Source of the DNA: WVZH01 sp034430895
Lineage (GTDB): Bacteria > Chloroflexota > Anaerolineae > Anaerolineales > E44-bin32
Assembly: GCA_034430895.1 (NCBI GenBank)
Contig: DAOUDW010000038.1
Location: forward strand, 62,001 to 126,000
Length of the DNA stretch: 64,000 bases
Direction: 5' to 3'
The notes beneath the pieces are model-generated. The model did not search any database. It worked only from the letters and a program-made list of their open reading frames with translations, and was not told the DNA's origin. Shown in pieces: positions 15,319-24,928 of this stretch (position 1 is the stretch's first letter; every line of letters starts with the position of its first letter). The position numbers were made by a program, and so were the translations under genes.

Positions 15319-17709
15319 TTATCCTTGCTCGACAAACTGGGGCTCATCCCCTTCGATTTTAACGCTCTGCCCATTCGGGAATGTCACTACGGTATGCGTT
15401 TCGAAGCATTCTAATTTTAATCCACGCCAGCGAATAGTGACCGGTCGATGAAACGGATTGGATGGGCGCAGCCACACCTTCCGAGGCGAAATTAAGCGAA
15501 CGCCCAACGTCTCCAGGAATAGACTTACGGGGGCCAAACCCCATTGATGGTGGCGATCTCCAAAACCTGCAGCCTGTTCAGCGTGATAGGATTCCCGAAA
15601 TGCCTTATCGGCTTTAAGGCTGTGAATTACATTGGCCATCAATCGTTCGAGCAGCGCCACCGCTTCTTTCCGATACCCATATCCGAGCAGCCCTTCACCC
15701 AGCAGCACATTCCAGAACATCCATACTCCCCCAGCCCCTTCAGCCGGACCTTCGACATAAGCCTTCGCCTTGGCGGAACAGGCGGGAATGCCAAAAGGCC
15801 GCCAGAACCGTTTCTCATCACTCAATGTCTTCCGTACCAAAAGACCCGCTCGATCCGATGCTGGAATGCCAGCCCATAACGGCAGCAGCAGTGTCTGATC
15901 CTGATCGGTGAAATCCGCCACACGCAATTCCGTTTCAAATTCTTTACTCAGTCCTGCAACTTCGATACGCTCGATTTCTGTATAATGCTTCTCACTGGTC
16001 GCTGTTCCAAAATCCCAGAACCACTGGAAATTCCGCTCGGTCAGTTTCTCGATTCGCTTGCGGCCGCGGCGCCCACGCCCATGGATAAATACTTTGACAG
16101 CGTGCGACAACCCCTCCTCACCCGTCGACCGTACGAGAACGCGCACCGGCGGATCGAAAGTTCGCTCGATTTGCTTGTTGAACGCTCCCTTCATCCTTCC
16201 GAGGCGCAAGCCTCGGGGGGAAACATGCAAATCACGATCCTTATGCTGATACACAGAAGCCCTTTCCGACCATGCAGCTTCAACCGATTCGCGTATGCCA
16301 GATATTCGTGCCTCGAATTCGGGGATGCGTTCCGTATGATTCAACACCTCGGCCATGGCTTTCAGTGCTTGGCACTCGCGGAATAAATAGGATGCCAGAT
16401 CAGGTGTTTCCGCAAGGGAGATATCCAAACCCTGGCCCCACTGCCGCCAACGAACAAAGGAGGGGATATCGTCAAACCCCGATTGGGCCGTGTTAACCCA
16501 CTCTGGATGTCCATCACCGTCGCGGTCATGATTCGAGTCGAACCACACATCGATGAAAGCCTTTAAAGGTCCGAAAACCGCCTGTAGAAAGGCGTGATCT
16601 TCTGTGTGCAGGTATATTTTCCATGCCAGGGTTGCCAACAATGGAATCGCCAACATCCCATTCCGCTGTCCTGCCAGACCTGGGCTCCAATCCATACCCC
16701 CATCCACGCGTCTGGCCATGATGAAATTCTTGATAATGCCTTTTGCCAAATCCGGCGCAATGGGCAACACTTGCAAAACGTTTGTATAGGCGTGTGCCGC
16801 AGAGTGGCCGGTCCAGTGCTCATGGATATCCGAACCGTCACCACGTGGCGAATATCCACGATCCGGCTGACGCGTGAGAACCAACGATGCGTTTGACAGG
16901 TGCCGAGTCGGTCCGACATAGCCCATCAACGCATCTTTCTGGGCCAACGCCAGGGCAGCGTCCCAATCGGCATCTCCCGTCTCAATACCGACGATCGATG
17001 AACTAGCCATTTCCACCCTTGCGATTTCCGCATCCCAGGATTTTGTCAACAGTTCTCGCGCAGCTTCAAAAGAATTGGCATGACTTTCATATCCAGCATG
17101 GACCCAAACCCAGCTCTTCTGTTCGCCCGAAGCGAGTCTTCCAGATACCATCAGTGAAGGAAACGTTGTCTGCTCGCGTACTGCACCACCCGAAAGAAAA
17201 ACCACGGGCTCGATTGAACCTGTCTTTCCGGACAACACAGTAGCCCCTTGAAAAACCTGCTCATCCATCACTTGAGGATTTTCGCCAGGCAAAAGCAAAG
17301 CATGCAAACGAAGCATGGCGTTTTGAGTCTCGACTCCTTGATTGGAATAAGTAAAACGGCCTGCCAAACGCTTCGAGTCTGGCACCCAGTACTCCGCCTC
17401 AACATCCAAGCCTTCGAAGGGCGAAAATGAAATGCGTAGATAATTAGGTAGAAAAGCGCGCACCAAAGGGGGTGAAAAGAAGTTATCGGGGTGGACGACC
17501 ACGGTTTCCCCCCAGCCAAAACCGGGGAATATTCGCATACTGCGAGCCCGGAGACCGTATGTGGTTTGGATTGACAAGGCTGGCGGATCGCCGCCAACCA
17601 ATACCAGTTCCCAGATCTGATCGTCCAGGTAATCCGGCGTTGTCAGACGTGCGTCTGCAGCGATGCACAACGAGAGGGGTCCCTCACGGGAGATTGACCA
17701 TTCACGCAT
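15319..17709 (-). CDS. GH63/MGH1-like (alpha/alpha)6 glycoside hydrolase
   Basis: 796 aa, cytoplasmic (no signal peptide). The N-terminal half is a beta-rich domain. The central and C-terminal parts contain an (alpha/alpha)6 barrel with GDGSDIHEHWTGHSAAHAYTN, DWSPGLAGQRNGMLAIP, WFDSNHDRDGDGHPEW and GPAEGAGGVWMFWNVLLGEGLLGYG, resembling mannosylglycerate hydrolase/GH63-type glucosidases. The substrate is not clear; candidates are alpha-glucosides or glucosyl/mannosylglycerate. The ATG at 17709 sits 7 bases after a -10 box, so the mRNA is probably leaderless. Confidence 0.8.
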   Translation of the reverse strand: MREWSISREGPLSLCIAADARLTTPDYLDDQIWELVLVGGDPPALSIQTTYGLRARSMRIFPGFGWGETVVVHPDNFFSPPLVRAFLPNYLRISFSPFEGLDVEAEYWVPDSKRLAGRFTYSNQGVETQNAMLRLHALLLPGENPQVMDEQVFQGATVLSGKTGSIEPVVFLSGGAVREQTTFPSLMVSGRLASGEQKSWVWVHAGYESHANSFEAARELLTKSWDAEIARVEMASSSIVGIETGDADWDAALALAQKDALMGYVGPTRHLSNASLVLTRQPDRGYSPRGDGSDIHEHWTGHSAAHAYTNVLQVLPIAPDLAKGIIKNFIMARRVDGGMDWSPGLAGQRNGMLAIPLLATLAWKIYLHTEDHAFLQAVFGPLKAFIDVWFDSNHDRDGDGHPEWVNTAQSGFDDIPSFVRWRQWGQGLDISLAETPDLASYLFRECQALKAMAEVLNHTERIPEFEARISGIRESVEAAWSERASVYQHKDRDLHVSPRGLRLGRMKGAFNKQIERTFDPPVRVLVRSTGEEGLSHAVKVFIHGRGRRGRKRIEKLTERNFQWFWDFGTATSEKHYTEIERIEVAGLSKEFETELRVADFTDQDQTLLLPLWAGIPASDRAGLLVRKTLSDEKRFWRPFGIPACSAKAKAYVEGPAEGAGGVWMFWNVLLGEGLLGYGYRKEAVALLERLMANVIHSLKADKAFRESYHAEQAAGFGDRHHQWGLAPVSLFLETLGVRLISPRKVWLRPSNPFHRPVTIRWRGLKLECFETHTVVTFPNGQSVKIEGDEPQFVEQG

Positions 17710-17716
17710 ATAACGA

Positions 17717-17745
17717 ATTGTAAGAAGAGTACGGGCAAAGGTAAA
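17717..17745 (-). promoter_or_regulatory. promoter of the GH63-like gene (leaderless)
   Basis: TTTACC (17745-17740), a 17-bp spacer and TACAAT (17722-17717) on the minus strand. Seven bases separate the -10 from the ATG at 17709, so transcription should begin at or beside the start codon. No ribosome binding site is present. Confidence 0.6.
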
Positions 17746-17948
17746 GCGTATTCGCTAAGTGAATTTATGCGATTCATTCGATGTTATCCGATGGTTCCTT
17801 TACAAAATCTCCCGACAGCTTGGCGATGTTCCCTAATTTATTAACGAAAACACCCGCATCACACCCATGTGGAGCAGGCGATCCTGGATCGTATTCCTGT
17901 TCTCGTTGGTTTCGTGCTACAATCGTGCGCTGAGGTGAGGAGGACAGG

Positions 17949-18422
17949 ATGGCAGCAGAAGAGAACATACGCAGAGGTCTATACTTCGAGGAATTCGAAA
18001 TCGGTCATCGTGTCGTCAGTCCCGCACGCACGATCACCGAAACGGATATCGTCAACTTTGCCGGAATAACGGGGGATTGGAATACGATCCACACCGATGC
18101 AGAATACGCCAGAACTACGCCTTTTGGGCAGCGTGTCGCTCACGGCCTGCTCATCATGGGCGTGATCTCAGGTTTGGCGGTTCGTACCGGCGTGATGGAA
18201 GGCACCGTACTGGCATTCCGTGAAATTGAATCCTGGAAATTCAGTTTACCCGTTTTCATTGGAGACACGATTCACGTCGTTCTCGAGGCCTTAGAATCTA
18301 AAAAGCTGCCCCGGCTAGGTGGTGGATCGATTACACTAAGCGTCGATGTAAAGAATCAAGAAGACAAAACTGTGATGAAAGGGCGCTGGATCGCGTTGAT
18401 TCAATCCCGCCCAACGGATTGA
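17949..18422 (+). CDS. MaoC-like hot-dog dehydratase
   Basis: 157 aa. The hydratase-2 motif region reads FAGITGDWNTIHTDAEYARTTPFGQRVAHGLL, with the Asp-His-type catalytic pair (D67 or nearby and H72). The family hydrates enoyl-CoA or related thioesters. TGAGGTGAGGAGG lies just upstream of the ATG. It has no fatty-acid neighbour here; the acyl-CoA dehydrogenase lies 25 kb away. The substrate is unknown. Confidence 0.88.
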   Translation: MAAEENIRRGLYFEEFEIGHRVVSPARTITETDIVNFAGITGDWNTIHTDAEYARTTPFGQRVAHGLLIMGVISGLAVRTGVMEGTVLAFREIESWKFSLPVFIGDTIHVVLEALESKKLPRLGGGSITLSVDVKNQEDKTVMKGRWIALIQSRPTD

Positions 18423-18476
18423 CTTTCACTGCTTATCGGCATCGAATCCGAAATTTCGTGGTAAAACACCACATGC

Positions 18477-18482
18477 TATAAT
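18477..18482 (+). promoter_or_regulatory. -10 box of the PBP gene (near-leaderless)
   Basis: TATAAT at 18477-18482 ends 8 bases before the ATG at 18491, with no Shine-Dalgarno sequence between. The -35 region is weak. Translation would begin on a leaderless or almost leaderless mRNA. Confidence 0.5.
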
Positions 18483-18490
18483 CTTCTCTG

Positions 18491-21400
18491 ATGACACAAG
18501 ACCAAGCGGAAAAGCCCGATTCTCGTGAAAACGAGAACCTAGATAATCAAGTACTTGCACAGGGTGGTTCGTCGTCTGATGAACGCGATTTTTCCCATCC
18601 GAATGCTGACGAACCGCAGCCGAGCATCAGTCAACGCTTGCAAAAATTGCTGGAAGGTGAAGTGGTGGAGGATGAAGCAGGCCTCCAGCAAAGCGATGTC
18701 CCCACACAGCGGCCACCAGAATCGATACCAGAAACCGACTTGCAGCTCGAATCTGAACATCCTCCAGACTCACCAGGTCAACATCAACTCGAATTTCAAG
18801 GACATGCCGAAGATCTACCGCAGCACATACATTCCTTAACGCCAACCCCACCTGCAACGAGTGACGAATCCCAACTTCCCCAACGAGTTCCGGAGCGTGA
18901 TCTCGAGGCGACGAGTGTTAGTTCTGCCGCCTTTATCGCGCCCGTGGACTCATCCCAATCGGTGGAATCGGACGGCGAAACAAAGAAAGCAGGCCGGTTT
19001 GATGGCTGTGGCGGGTGTCTGATACGCATGGTCATATTTGCATCCTTCAGCCTGATTGCCATTGTGATCGGGATCGTGTCCTTCGGTCTCTACCAATATT
19101 ATTCTCTTGCAGCGACCTTGCCTTCCGTTGAGGACCTTAAAACGAACGCGGCGCAATTCGAGACCACGAGGATCTACGACCGGGAAGGCAATCTGCTCTA
19201 CGAAATCCTCGACCCACATGCGGGTCGGCGAACCTATGTGCCTCTCGATGATATTTCCCCGTTCATGGTCTCAGCAATCGTCGCCACGGAAGACTCGCAG
19301 TTTTACAGTAACCCTGGTTTTGATCCTTTAGGCATCATCCGTGCCGTCGTTCAGAACTACCAATCGGGTGAGGTCGTCTCCGGGGCATCAACGATAACGC
19401 AGCAGATCGCCCGCAACTTGCTCTTCACGGCGGAAGAGCGTTCACAAGTCACCGCACGCAGGAAGACGCGCGAAATCTTGCTTGCTGCAGAAATCACGCG
19501 TCGATACAGCAAGGAAGAAATCCTTGAACTGTATTTGAATCAAGCCTATTTCGGCAATCTTGCATACGGCGTTGAAGCCGCAGCGGAAACCTATTTCAAC
19601 ACCACCGCTGATAAGCTGACCCTGACGCAAGCCTCATTCTTGGCCGGTCTTGTGCAGGCGCCCTCCGTTTACGATGTCTTCACCAACCGCGAGGTAACAC
19701 TCAACCGCCAGCAGCAGGTCCTGGTATTGATGGTCGAAGCCAGCCAGGAACAAGGATGCATTTACGTAAGCAACTCACCCCAACCCATCTGCGTCAGTGC
19801 AGAGGACGCCGGCAGGGCGGCTGCAGAAATCACCAATTACGAATTCCACTCGCCCGATATCACCATTCGCTTTCCACACTGGGTAAACTACATTCGCTCG
19901 GAATTGGAAAGCCTATACGACGCGCAGACGATTTATCGCTCTGGGTTCTCGGTGTATACGACGTTGGATCCGGGGCTTCAAGAACAAGCCCAGCAGATTG
20001 TCTTCGAACAGGTTGAATCGCTGGCCGATCGTCGGGTGACAAACGGCGCTTTGGTGGCGCTCGAACCCAGCACGGGTGAAATATTGGCCATGATTGGCTC
20101 CGCCAATTACCAAAGCAACGACGGTCAGATCAACATGGCCGTGCGGCCGCGCCAACCCGGTTCGTCGATAAAACCGCTCACCTACACCGCGGCTTTCGAA
20201 AAGGGATGGACGCCGGCGACACTCATCTGGGATGTGCCCTCCGAGTTCCCCCCTTCGGGCGATCCGAACGATCCCCGTCCGCCCTACGAACCGGTGAACT
20301 ACGACGAGCGCTTCCACGGGCCAGTCACCGCACGTACGGCATTGGCAAATTCATACAACGTCCCTGCTGTGAAGACTCTCGATTTCGTTGGCATCTTCGA
20401 CGATCCGGAAACAACCGAGGAAGAAGGCTTGATCGCCTTTGCTCGCCGGCTGGGCATCACGACACTCACGCGCGATGATTATGGGCTTTCATTGACCCTG
20501 GGCGGAGGCGACGTCACCCTGTTGGAACTCACCGGCGCGTACGCCACATTCGCCAATTATGGTGTCCGCGTACCACCCACCGGGATTCTGCGCATCGAGG
20601 ATTCCTCAGGGGAAGTCGTTTACGAGTATCAACCGCCGCAGGGAGAACAAGTTATCCGCCCGGAGCATGCCTACCTGATCTCGTCGATCTTATCCGACAA
20701 TGCCGCACGCACCCCGGCTTTTGGCCCGAATTCACTCCTGCATCTTCCCTTCCAAGTCGCGACCAAGACAGGCACGACCAACGATTTCCGTGACAATTGG
20801 ACGTTGGGATTTACACCAGACATCGCCATCGGCGTATGGGTCGGGAATGCGGATTACACCCCCATGGAAGGCACGTCAGGGTTGACCGGCGCCGCACCCA
20901 TCTGGAACGAATTCATGCAGGTCGCCATTCACGATCTCATGCAGGATCAACCCTCGCCATTCATTATGCCGCCAGGCATTGAAGATCACGTTATCTGTTC
21001 CATCTCAGGGGCATTGCCTTCGAAATGGTGCAACAAGCATCGCACAGAGTTATTTGCCTGGGATCAGCCGCCGTTCCCCAAAGAGCAGGATCTCTGGCGC
21101 GAGGTCTGGCTCGACAGCTATTCGCTGCTCTTGGCTTCTGCAGAATGTCCGGATTACGCCATCGAAAAAACGGGTTTGAACGTAACCGATCCCTGGGCAC
21201 AGGAATGGATCAAGAATGATTCCAAGGGAAAAGACTGGGTGGAAGATATAGGTTTCGAGGAGGATGAGATCTACTTCGTTCCTCAGGAATCCTGCAACGA
21301 GAACAGCCCTCGTCCCATCTTGAGTATCACCCAACCCGACGAAGGTGACACGATTTCCATTGATTCGGTCGACGTTTTTGGCGCCGTCGGCGCAACAGCG

Positions 21401-21802
21401 GATTTCGATCGCTGGATCCTGGACTTCGGTAAGCGCTCGGATCCTGTTGCCTGGACAAGGATCGAACGTGGCGAAAGCCAGCATCCGGACCCTATTAAAC
21501 TGGGGGAACTGGAACTCGGTAATATTTACAGCGGAACGGTTACTTTGCGTCTGAGAGTGTTCAGCACGAAAGATGGTGTCGCTGAAGTCCGTATTCACCT
21601 CACGGTCGACCGCGTCCAACCCACAGCGACGGCTACCACCACGCCCACGGAAACCACTACATCGTCACCATCACCCACGTCGACTCAAACCACAGCACCA
21701 ACTTCTACGGACTCTCCCACATCCACGCAAACATCAACATCAACGTCGACAGCGACGGCAACCCCGACACCAACCGAGACAGTTACGCCAACGCTTCCCT
21801 AA
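18491..21802 (+). CDS. class A penicillin-binding protein (bifunctional GT51/transpeptidase)
   Basis: 1103 aa. A disordered acidic cytoplasmic segment (1-170) precedes one transmembrane helix (about 178-203). The glycosyltransferase 51 domain (about 230-410) has catalytic E267 (ATEDSQFY). The transpeptidase domain has S558-SIK561, S621-YN and K759-TG. After about 940 there is a beta-sandwich-like region, then a Thr/Ser/Pro tail (about 1045-1103). It polymerises and crosslinks peptidoglycan outside the membrane. The N-terminal extension and mucin-like tail make it longer than typical class A PBPs (about 720-850 aa). Confidence 0.96.
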   Translation: MTQDQAEKPDSRENENLDNQVLAQGGSSSDERDFSHPNADEPQPSISQRLQKLLEGEVVEDEAGLQQSDVPTQRPPESIPETDLQLESEHPPDSPGQHQLEFQGHAEDLPQHIHSLTPTPPATSDESQLPQRVPERDLEATSVSSAAFIAPVDSSQSVESDGETKKAGRFDGCGGCLIRMVIFASFSLIAIVIGIVSFGLYQYYSLAATLPSVEDLKTNAAQFETTRIYDREGNLLYEILDPHAGRRTYVPLDDISPFMVSAIVATEDSQFYSNPGFDPLGIIRAVVQNYQSGEVVSGASTITQQIARNLLFTAEERSQVTARRKTREILLAAEITRRYSKEEILELYLNQAYFGNLAYGVEAAAETYFNTTADKLTLTQASFLAGLVQAPSVYDVFTNREVTLNRQQQVLVLMVEASQEQGCIYVSNSPQPICVSAEDAGRAAAEITNYEFHSPDITIRFPHWVNYIRSELESLYDAQTIYRSGFSVYTTLDPGLQEQAQQIVFEQVESLADRRVTNGALVALEPSTGEILAMIGSANYQSNDGQINMAVRPRQPGSSIKPLTYTAAFEKGWTPATLIWDVPSEFPPSGDPNDPRPPYEPVNYDERFHGPVTARTALANSYNVPAVKTLDFVGIFDDPETTEEEGLIAFARRLGITTLTRDDYGLSLTLGGGDVTLLELTGAYATFANYGVRVPPTGILRIEDSSGEVVYEYQPPQGEQVIRPEHAYLISSILSDNAARTPAFGPNSLLHLPFQVATKTGTTNDFRDNWTLGFTPDIAIGVWVGNADYTPMEGTSGLTGAAPIWNEFMQVAIHDLMQDQPSPFIMPPGIEDHVICSISGALPSKWCNKHRTELFAWDQPPFPKEQDLWREVWLDSYSLLLASAECPDYAIEKTGLNVTDPWAQEWIKNDSKGKDWVEDIGFEEDEIYFVPQESCNENSPRPILSITQPDEGDTISIDSVDVFGAVGATADFDRWILDFGKRSDPVAWTRIERGESQHPDPIKLGELELGNIYSGTVTLRLRVFSTKDGVAEVRIHLTVDRVQPTATATTTPTETTTSSPSPTSTQTTAPTSTDSPTSTQTSTSTSTATATPTPTETVTPTLP

Positions 21803-21837
21803 TCAAAAAAGCATAAGATCTTCGCCCGATAAACCAA

Positions 21838-22431
21838 CTACTCCCGATCCCACCAGAGCTCCCGATATTCGCGGTCCCAATCGATACGCGCCCGGAACGC
21901 CAGGAGTAATCCAACGACGAGCGCCAAAAATACGTCTTCCCCCGCAGCGCCAAAGACAAGCCACAACGGACCGACCAACAAGCCGGTCAGGGCGTTGCCT
22001 CTCGCTGAGTGTTTAATCAACAATTGGCAGGCTGCCCCCAATCCAATCGCCAGCGCCAATCCCAGCGGCCACGTTGCCAGCAGCGTGCCCGCCCCACTAG
22101 CAACGCCCATGCCCCCGCGAAAGCCAGCGTAAAGCGGCCAGCAATGCCCGACGACCACCATTGCAGCAGTAAAGACAGGTTCCCAGCCAAATACCGCAAA
22201 ACGCTTCGTCAACCAGACAGCCAGGAACCCCTTCGATACATCCAGCAGCATGACGGCAATGCCTGCAATCCAACCTGCTGCGCGCATGGTGTTCGTCGCC
22301 GTCGCATGGCCAGAACCGACATTGCGAACGTCGATCCCGCTCCGCCAACGAGTAATTAAGATCGCAAAGGGGATCGAGCCCAAGAGATAAGCCCCGATGC
22401 CCAATGCCAACACGCGCAGAACATGCTCCAT
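21838..22431 (-). CDS. plsY: glycerol-3-phosphate acyltransferase PlsY
   Basis: 197 aa with five or more membrane helices. The family motif 1 region reads GSIPFAILITRW, and the IDVRNVGSGHATATNTMRAAG block corresponds to the usual GSGNxGATNxxR. The third motif GHCWPLYAGFRGGMGVASGAG corresponds to GHxxPxxxxFKGGKGxAT, with G-M in place of the K of KGGKG. The enzyme transfers an acyl group from acyl-phosphate to glycerol 3-phosphate. The altered motifs make it a divergent PlsY. It lies 28 bases downstream of the 740-aa methylase-like gene on the same strand. Confidence 0.85.
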   Translation of the reverse strand: MEHVLRVLALGIGAYLLGSIPFAILITRWRSGIDVRNVGSGHATATNTMRAAGWIAGIAVMLLDVSKGFLAVWLTKRFAVFGWEPVFTAAMVVVGHCWPLYAGFRGGMGVASGAGTLLATWPLGLALAIGLGAACQLLIKHSARGNALTGLLVGPLWLVFGAAGEDVFLALVVGLLLAFRARIDWDREYRELWWDRE

Positions 22432-22459
22432 AATACTGTCTCCCGAAATACGGTGAAAT

Positions 22460-24682
22460 TTACAACAGAGGCAACTGCGGATCGTGATAACCCGGCGGAT
22501 CGATGGCGATGCGTTCCGCCAGGTTTGCTTGAGTCAGAGTCGCTTCCCCGGCCAAACGGCGAACGTGCCTGAACTTGACCACACGCAAGCCCTCCTCGAG
22601 CAGCGCGCGCAAGCGATAATCCCGACGTGCCTTTTCCGTTACCAGGGCCGCACGACCACCCGGCATCGCAAACGCGATTGACCGATCGGCGTAGGTCTGC
22701 AGTGACGTACCGATCGTAGCCGTTGCCATAACCACGAAAGTATAAACCGGGGTTTCCTGCGCGTCGAGCCACGTAATCGCTTCTTCCTGCTGAACCGAGA
22801 AACCCAACCTGTTTCCCAGTTCCACCAACAGGTGGCCAATCTCCTCGCTGTCCGCCTGACGGGCATCGGGTTGATCTTCCGCACGTAAGAACCACAATCC
22901 GCCCTCAGCTTGCTGGAGTGCATAGGAACGAATACAAGCATCCACCAGCCTCCGGTCTGGCGTCAATAGTCCCGGCAATGAAGCACACACGCTTTGATCG
23001 AGTTCGGCTTCTGAAATCCCTTCGTGCGAACGTAATATGTCTACCACCAGATCTTCAACCCGATCGGCAAGTGGCGTGGCGGCATCATCGGCATTCACGA
23101 GCCAATACTGCCCGCTTTCGAGTTCCGCTCCTCGACCGAGGTGCTGGAAATAACGCCGGTCGGTAATTGCCTGCTCCAGCGCCTCACCCACAACCGATAG
23201 AGGATGTGCATCTTCGTTTTCCCAGAGATGTGCCAGTTGATGATTCGTCGCCAAATGACACCAAACCGCCGCATGTACCAAAGGGAATGGCGCCGGTTCG
23301 CCGCGCTGTTTTAGGAAACTCCGTACTGCTTCAATCATTATCGACGGAGTGATTTCCCCGGGAACTTCAGCTTGATCGCCATCGGATTTCTCCCATTGGA
23401 AAAAGGCTTGGCCTTCATCGCCACGGATGGCACAACCCGCAAGTTTAAATCCCACACCATCCAGGCTGGCGAGGGTGGCGGCGGTAAAACCTGGCTCGGC
23501 CTCCGGCACGAAAGCGAGCAGCACCTGGTCTTGTGCATACCAGTTATGCAGCTTCGACAAAACCGTTCGCAGCGCACTGGCATGCCAGGCCCAATCGTAA
23601 CGTCTGCGTCGCAAAGCCATACGGATCGGTGCGGCTGAATCGCGGCCCCAAAGCCATGCCGCCCATAAGGCACACAACGTCCAAAAGGCCTGGTTGGGAC
23701 GAGGCAACACGGTGAGTACAACGGCCTCGCTTCCTTTGGGGAATATTTTCATCAGATCGCGCAGTGGGCCGGGAAAGACGGCCGCCACACCCGGGTCCGG
23801 AAGCGGTCCTCCTGTCCATTTTTCTAATTTGACTCCTGGATCTTCCATCGCCCAAACACGAACAGCCGCCTCCAACGCACACCATACGTTGATTTCACGG
23901 TACCGGGGAGAGGCGCTCAACTGGCGCGGGCGCGAGCGACCCTCCGGATAGCCCCACAATGCATTCGTCTGATCGAACGCTGAAAGCAGCAGTGCCTGCG
24001 CCGCAGCGTACAACCTGGGCTCCCATGACATTTGCGCCACTTTCGTCATCAAGGTGATGAGCGCATACAACGCTCGTGCAGGGTAAACCGAAGTTGCCGC
24101 CTGTGCATGGTCCCGATCCGGATCCCCCTTGGTCGCTACTTGTTCTAAAGCCATTGCATGGTGAAGACCGCGCTGTGTGAAGCTTTCCGCCCGTTCCCAA
24201 TCCGCCGCGTTGGTTGGACCCTCACCCGAGTAATTACATCGCTCACAGGAGAACACCTTATGAGTCGGCCGATCCAGTTCGCGATCCCAAACAAAATAAT
24301 CCGCGATCACGGATGCACCACATTTGGAACATTCCGTTTGGTACAGATCGAGTAAAAACAACTCCAACCGGCCCCCATTTTTCGGCGTGGCTGCCAACCG
24401 CGCCAGCGTGGCTTGCAGTTCACTCAAACCAAAGGGAACAAGCGTGTGTTTCAATACGAAGCGTGTGATCGGGTTGTTGACCGCGGCCACAACAGCAGCA
24501 CCGCTCTGCGCAGCCTCTACCGCCAGACGAGGGGATACGCCAAATGGATCCAGGATCAAGCGCCCTTCCCATCCTCGCTCCGCAATCGCTCGCCTGACAC
24601 TACCTACGTCGAGCGGAGGCAAAAATCTTGTAAGTGGAGAACGCTGATCGGGCGCAGTGCCAACAGGATACGAGATGTCCAT
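22460..24682 (-). CDS. DNA-methylase-like protein with Zn ribbon, probably catalytically inactive
   Basis: 740 aa. The N-terminal SAM-motif segment RLILDPFGVSPRLAVEAAQSGAAVVAAVNNPITRF (41-75) resembles ILDPFxGSGTTxxEAxxxGxxVxxxDxNPxA of DUF1156-type adenine methylases. A four-Cys ribbon follows (C118, C121, C146, C149). Where such enzymes have DPPY before a YxxLxDFFYVW block, this protein reads LPRPNQAFW (326-334). The C-terminal 300 residues have no family I can name. I infer a protein derived from a methylase whose catalytic motif has been lost; the role is unknown. It is the upstream partner of plsY. Confidence 0.6.
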   Translation of the reverse strand: MDISYPVGTAPDQRSPLTRFLPPLDVGSVRRAIAERGWEGRLILDPFGVSPRLAVEAAQSGAAVVAAVNNPITRFVLKHTLVPFGLSELQATLARLAATPKNGGRLELFLLDLYQTECSKCGASVIADYFVWDRELDRPTHKVFSCERCNYSGEGPTNAADWERAESFTQRGLHHAMALEQVATKGDPDRDHAQAATSVYPARALYALITLMTKVAQMSWEPRLYAAAQALLLSAFDQTNALWGYPEGRSRPRQLSASPRYREINVWCALEAAVRVWAMEDPGVKLEKWTGGPLPDPGVAAVFPGPLRDLMKIFPKGSEAVVLTVLPRPNQAFWTLCALWAAWLWGRDSAAPIRMALRRRRYDWAWHASALRTVLSKLHNWYAQDQVLLAFVPEAEPGFTAATLASLDGVGFKLAGCAIRGDEGQAFFQWEKSDGDQAEVPGEITPSIMIEAVRSFLKQRGEPAPFPLVHAAVWCHLATNHQLAHLWENEDAHPLSVVGEALEQAITDRRYFQHLGRGAELESGQYWLVNADDAATPLADRVEDLVVDILRSHEGISEAELDQSVCASLPGLLTPDRRLVDACIRSYALQQAEGGLWFLRAEDQPDARQADSEEIGHLLVELGNRLGFSVQQEEAITWLDAQETPVYTFVVMATATIGTSLQTYADRSIAFAMPGGRAALVTEKARRDYRLRALLEEGLRVVKFRHVRRLAGEATLTQANLAERIAIDPPGYHDPQLPLL

Positions 24683-24928
24683 CCTTATCAGTATACGTCA
24701 AGCCGACATGAATCGATAAATTGGATTGTATCCATTCCCGGCTGGACATGCTTCCCAGGGCACTGCAATTGGTGGTAGATGCGATCGAAAAGAATAATCA
24801 AGCAGTACGCAGGCCTTGTCCCTGCGAACCACAACAAGGATATGTAAAAATCATGATGAAGCTCGATGAATTTGTCCTTCGCAGAGGTAAAGCGGCTTCA
24901 GCGAATCAGCGTATGACCAAGCCATCCA

